A stretch of 8,228 nucleotides of DNA. Source: an uncultured Lachnospiraceae bacterium. GTDB taxonomy: Bacteria; Bacillota; Clostridia; Lachnospirales; Lachnospiraceae. Under the pieces are notes generated by a model. The model had not been told where the DNA came from. It saw only the letters and a list, made by a program, of their open reading frames with translations, and ran no database searches. The first letter of the stretch is position 1; each line of letters starts with the position of its first letter. The position numbers and the translations under genes are program-made. This document shows positions 5,921-8,228 of the stretch, one piece after another. The DNA is taken from contig CAJUHN010000180.1 in the NCBI GenBank assembly GCA_910585935.1, positions 1-8,228 on the forward strand. The letters are read 5' to 3'.

Positions 5921-6853
5921 ATGATAGATGTTATTGTGCCTGTATATAAGCCAGATAAACGGTTTTATGATCTTATTTCTATGTTAAAAAGGCAAAAAAT
6001 ACAGGCAAAACATTATATTTTTATTAATACAGAGAGAAGATTTTGGAAAGAAGAATTTCTGCAAGGAATAGAAAATGCAGAAGTATATCATATCACAAAA
6101 GAAGAATTTGATCATGGAAAAACAAGGCGTATGGGAGCGGAACTTTCAACATCTCCTATTATGATTTTTATGACTCAAGACGCAGTACCAGCAGATGAGA
6201 TGGTATTTACACATCTAGTAGATTCATTTTCTGATCCGCAGGTAGCAGTTTCTTATGCCAGACAGCTCCCTAATAGAGATTGTAAAATGATAGAGCGTTT
6301 TACGAGAGGGTTTAATTATCCTAAAGAGAGCAGAATAAAGACAAAGAAGGATTTAGAAGAGATGGGAATTAAAACTTATTTTTGTTCTAATGTCTGTGCT
6401 GCTTATCGAAAAGAAGATTATATAAAACTTGGTGGATTTGTAGAAAAGACTATTTTTAATGAAGATATGTTATTTGCCGCGAAAGCGATTGAAGCAGGGA
6501 AAGCAGTTGCTTATGTAGCAGAAGCAAAGGTATATCATTCGCATAATGAAAAAGTACTTCCACTTTTTCAGCGAAATTTTGATTTGGCTGTATCACAACA
6601 GCAATATAAAGCGGTATTTGAAGGGATAAGTTCTGAAGCAGAGGGGATAAAGCTAGTGAAAAAAACGGTTACTCATCTTTTAAGAGAAAAAAAATGGTAT
6701 TTAATTCCTAAGTTAGTGATAAATAGTGGTGCAAAATATTTGGGGTATCAGATGGGCAAGCATTATGAAAGATTGCCGCAAAAAGTCGTTCTTTGTTGTA
6801 CATCAAATAGAGAATACTGGAGGAATTATGGAAAGAACACAAGAAGAATATAA
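5921..6853 (+). CDS. GT2 family glycosyltransferase, rhamnosyltransferase-like
   Basis: This is a predicted cytoplasmic or membrane-associated GT-A fold enzyme that adds a sugar, perhaps rhamnose, to a surface polysaccharide or glycolipid. The 310 residues begin with the GT2 signature IDVIVPVYKPD. They continue with the block EFDHGKTRRMGA (62-73), MTQDAVP (84-90, a DxD-position variant), ARQLP (113-117), FNYPKES (131-137), FCSNVCAAYR (154-163) and NEDMLFAAKAIEAGK (180-194), whose acidic pair resembles the catalytic ED. VYHSHN (204-209) follows. This order is characteristic of RfbN/WcaA-like rhamnosyltransferases; the true donor and acceptor cannot be read from sequence. There is no clear TM segment. 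A GAGGAAG at 5907-5913 precedes the start, and the 3' end overlaps the next gene by 26 bases. No other polysaccharide gene is in view. Confidence 0.87.
   Translation: MIDVIVPVYKPDKRFYDLISMLKRQKIQAKHYIFINTERRFWKEEFLQGIENAEVYHITKEEFDHGKTRRMGAELSTSPIMIFMTQDAVPADEMVFTHLVDSFSDPQVAVSYARQLPNRDCKMIERFTRGFNYPKESRIKTKKDLEEMGIKTYFCSNVCAAYRKEDYIKLGGFVEKTIFNEDMLFAAKAIEAGKAVAYVAEAKVYHSHNEKVLPLFQRNFDLAVSQQQYKAVFEGISSEAEGIKLVKKTVTHLLREKKWYLIPKLVINSGAKYLGYQMGKHYERLPQKVVLCCTSNREYWRNYGKNTRRI
6819..6823 (+). promoter_or_regulatory. Ribosome binding site fixing the desulfidase start
   Basis: GGAGG lies inside the end of the glycosyltransferase gene, 4 bases before ATG 6828. It selects this start over the in-frame ATG at 6726, whose 34 extra residues are out-of-frame glycosyltransferase sequence. 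With this start the conserved cysteine of GCTEP falls at residue 25, as expected for the family. Confidence 0.7.
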
Positions 6854-8108
6854 AAAATATGTGAGTATTTTAAAGGAAGAATTATTACCTGCGATGGGCT
6901 GTACAGAACCTATTGCAATCGCTTATGCGGCTGCCAAAGCAAGAGAATTACTAGGACAAATTCCAGAGAAAATAGAAGTTTTTGTGAGTGGAAATATTAT
7001 TAAAAATGTGAAAAGCGTAGTTGTGCCAAATACAGGTGGATTGAGAGGAATAGAAGCAGCAGCGGCTGCTGGTGCAGTAGCAGGAGATGCAAAGAGAGAA
7101 TTAGAAGTGATTTCTAGTGTGACAGAAGAAGAGAAAAAAAAGATAAAAGAATATTTGGAAAGCAATCCTATTATAGTAGAGCTAGCAGATAGTTCTTATA
7201 TTTTTGATATACAGATTATAGCATATGAGGGAAAACATAGTTCTTATGTGCGCATTTTGGATTATCATACCAATATCGTGCTTTTAAAAAAAGATGAGGA
7301 TATTTTGTTGAAAAGAGATATGAAAGGTGCGATAAAACAGAGCTTGACAGATAGAGCATTTATGAGTGTAAATGGAATTGTAGAGTTTGCAGATTCTGTC
7401 ATAATAGAAGATGTGAAAGAAACATTAGACCGCCAGATCGCCTTTAACTGTGCGATAGCAGAAGAAGGGATAAAAGGGGACTACGGAGCGAATATTGGGA
7501 AAGTTTTATTAAAAGAATATGGAAAAGATATTAAAACACGGGCGAAGGCGAAAGCGGCAGCAGGATCAGATGCGAGAATGAATGGATGTAGTTTACCAGT
7601 GGTGATTAATTCTGGGAGCGGGAATCAGGGAATTACAGTATCTGTTCCAGTGATTGAATATGCAAAGGAATTAGGTGTTTCACAGGACAAGTTATATCGT
7701 GCTTTGGTAGTTTCTAATTTAATCGCAATTCATCAAAAAACGGGGATAGGAAGGCTGTCAGCTTATTGTGGAGCAGTGAGCGCTGGATGTGGGAGCGGAG
7801 CAGGAATCGCTTATTTATATGGGGGAGGATTAGTGGAAATTTCGCATACCATTGTAAATTCTTTAGCCGTTGTGTCTGGAATCATTTGTGATGGAGCAAA
7901 GGCCTCTTGCGCAGCGAAAATTGCCTCTGCTGTAGATGCAGGGATATTAGGGTATTATATGTTTATAAATGGGCAAGAATTTAAAGGGGGAGATGGAATT
8001 GTGACAAAAGGGGTGGAGAATACTATACATAATGTGGGAGTGTTAGCAAAAGATGGAATGAGGGAAACAGATAAAGAGATACTTAAAATTATGATGGAGG
8101 AGTGTTAG
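6828..8108 (+). CDS. UPF0597/CyuA-type L-cysteine desulfidase, iron-sulfur dependent
   Basis: The 426 residues match the UPF0597 (YhaM/CyuA) family, related to the alpha chain of iron-sulfur L-serine dehydratase. Characterised members split L-cysteine into pyruvate, ammonia and hydrogen sulfide using an oxygen-sensitive [4Fe-4S] cluster. Conserved blocks are present in order: PAMGCTEP with Cys25; PNTGGLRGIEAAAAAGAVAG (67-86); NGCSLPVVINSGSGNQGI with Cys254; YCGAVSAGCGSGAGIAYLYG with Cys314 and Cys321; and IICDGAKASCAAK with Cys354 and Cys361. From memory of the family, Cys25 and several of the C-terminal cysteines hold or serve the cluster, but I cannot assign each ligand. There is no membrane segment. 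It overlaps the glycosyltransferase by 26 bases, so it is cotranscribed; the metabolic link is not obvious. Activity on serine rather than cysteine is possible. Confidence 0.9.
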   Translation: MERTQEEYKKYVSILKEELLPAMGCTEPIAIAYAAAKARELLGQIPEKIEVFVSGNIIKNVKSVVVPNTGGLRGIEAAAAAGAVAGDAKRELEVISSVTEEEKKKIKEYLESNPIIVELADSSYIFDIQIIAYEGKHSSYVRILDYHTNIVLLKKDEDILLKRDMKGAIKQSLTDRAFMSVNGIVEFADSVIIEDVKETLDRQIAFNCAIAEEGIKGDYGANIGKVLLKEYGKDIKTRAKAKAAAGSDARMNGCSLPVVINSGSGNQGITVSVPVIEYAKELGVSQDKLYRALVVSNLIAIHQKTGIGRLSAYCGAVSAGCGSGAGIAYLYGGGLVEISHTIVNSLAVVSGIICDGAKASCAAKIASAVDAGILGYYMFINGQEFKGGDGIVTKGVENTIHNVGVLAKDGMRETDKEILKIMMEEC

Positions 8109-8117
8109 AGGGAGGGG

Positions 8118-8131
8118 TATAAAATTTTATA
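8118..8131. repeat. Perfect 14-bp AT-only palindrome
   Basis: TATAAAATTTTATA is perfectly symmetric and begins 9 bases after the last stop codon, just after GGGAGGGG. As RNA it would form only a weak hairpin, and there is no following T-tract, so it is not a convincing terminator. It could be chance in AT-rich DNA or a binding site. Confidence 0.35.
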
Positions 8132-8182
8132 GGTGATTGCGAAAATATGGAGAATTGAAAGGGGGACGCTCCAGCAAGGAAG

Positions 8183-8226
8183 TATTCCAACGAAGCCGCG
8201 CTTTCGCTCCGTTCCAGACGTAGCGG
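8183..8226 (-). repeat. GC-rich palindromic dispersed repeat, right copy (inverted)
   Basis: This is the reverse complement of 1-44 with two differences. Read on the + strand, the hairpin arms are AACGAAGC (8189-8196) and GCTCCGTT (8206-8213), with the same stem as the left copy and a GAAAGCGCG rather than GAGAGCGCG loop on the - strand. The element lies about 75 bases after the last stop codon, so a + strand transcript would fold it, but no T-tract follows. Sequence further inside (8161-8182) does not clearly match the left copy. Confidence 0.8.
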
Positions 8227-8228
8227 TA

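Noticed and set aside
1..8228. Composite transposon or other mobile element bounded by the inverted repeats
   Set aside because: The cargo is core housekeeping genes with no transposase, integrase or target-site duplication visible. Repeat-family copies or assembly break points explain the ends better.
8133..8228. Open frame from GTG 8133 running off the right end, preceded by GGGAGGGG
   Set aside because: Its ribosome site is 15 bases away, most of the frame lies in the repeat, and the peptide has no recognisable features.

Overview
The window is AT-rich DNA with AGGAGG-type ribosome binding sites. Its gene content suggests a low-GC, anaerobic Firmicute, most likely a gut Lachnospiraceae. 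The family assignment is inference from protein style: the HPr and GlmM variants, an iron-sulfur cysteine desulfidase, and a cdaA-cdaR-glmM core. All seven genes lie on the + strand.

Layout: (1) 1-44, a GC-rich palindromic repeat. (2) 125-154, a promoter, then four tightly packed genes at 213-3889: a two-TM small protein and an ~8-TM protein, both of unknown function, followed by cdaA (diadenylate cyclase) and cdaR (YbbR-domain regulator). (3) 3890-4089, a 200-base gap with a second promoter almost identical to the first and a 15-base scrap resembling the joined ends of the terminal repeat. (4) 4090-4353, an HPr phosphocarrier with both regulatory residues. (5) 4374-4451, a set of three mutually complementary arms ending in a T-tract, which looks like tandem terminators or an attenuator. 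(6) 4520-5866, glmM. (7) 5921-8108, a rhamnosyltransferase-like GT2 overlapping a UPF0597/CyuA-type cysteine desulfidase. (8) 8183-8226, the terminal repeat again, inverted.

How the genes fit together: CdaA makes c-di-AMP, CdaR controls it from outside the membrane, and GlmM makes glucosamine-1-phosphate for peptidoglycan. In other Firmicutes GlmM binds CdaA and inhibits it. Here an HPr gene, a carrier of PTS phosphate and of carbon-status signals, sits between cdaR and glmM. Two uncharacterised membrane proteins are translationally packed in front of cdaA. The most interesting possibilities are these added membrane partners of the c-di-AMP module, the attenuator-like structure before glmM, and the repeat family that brackets the block. 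None of the window is obviously mobile DNA. Because both ends stop inside copies of the same repeat, the window could be a whole assembly contig broken at repeats.
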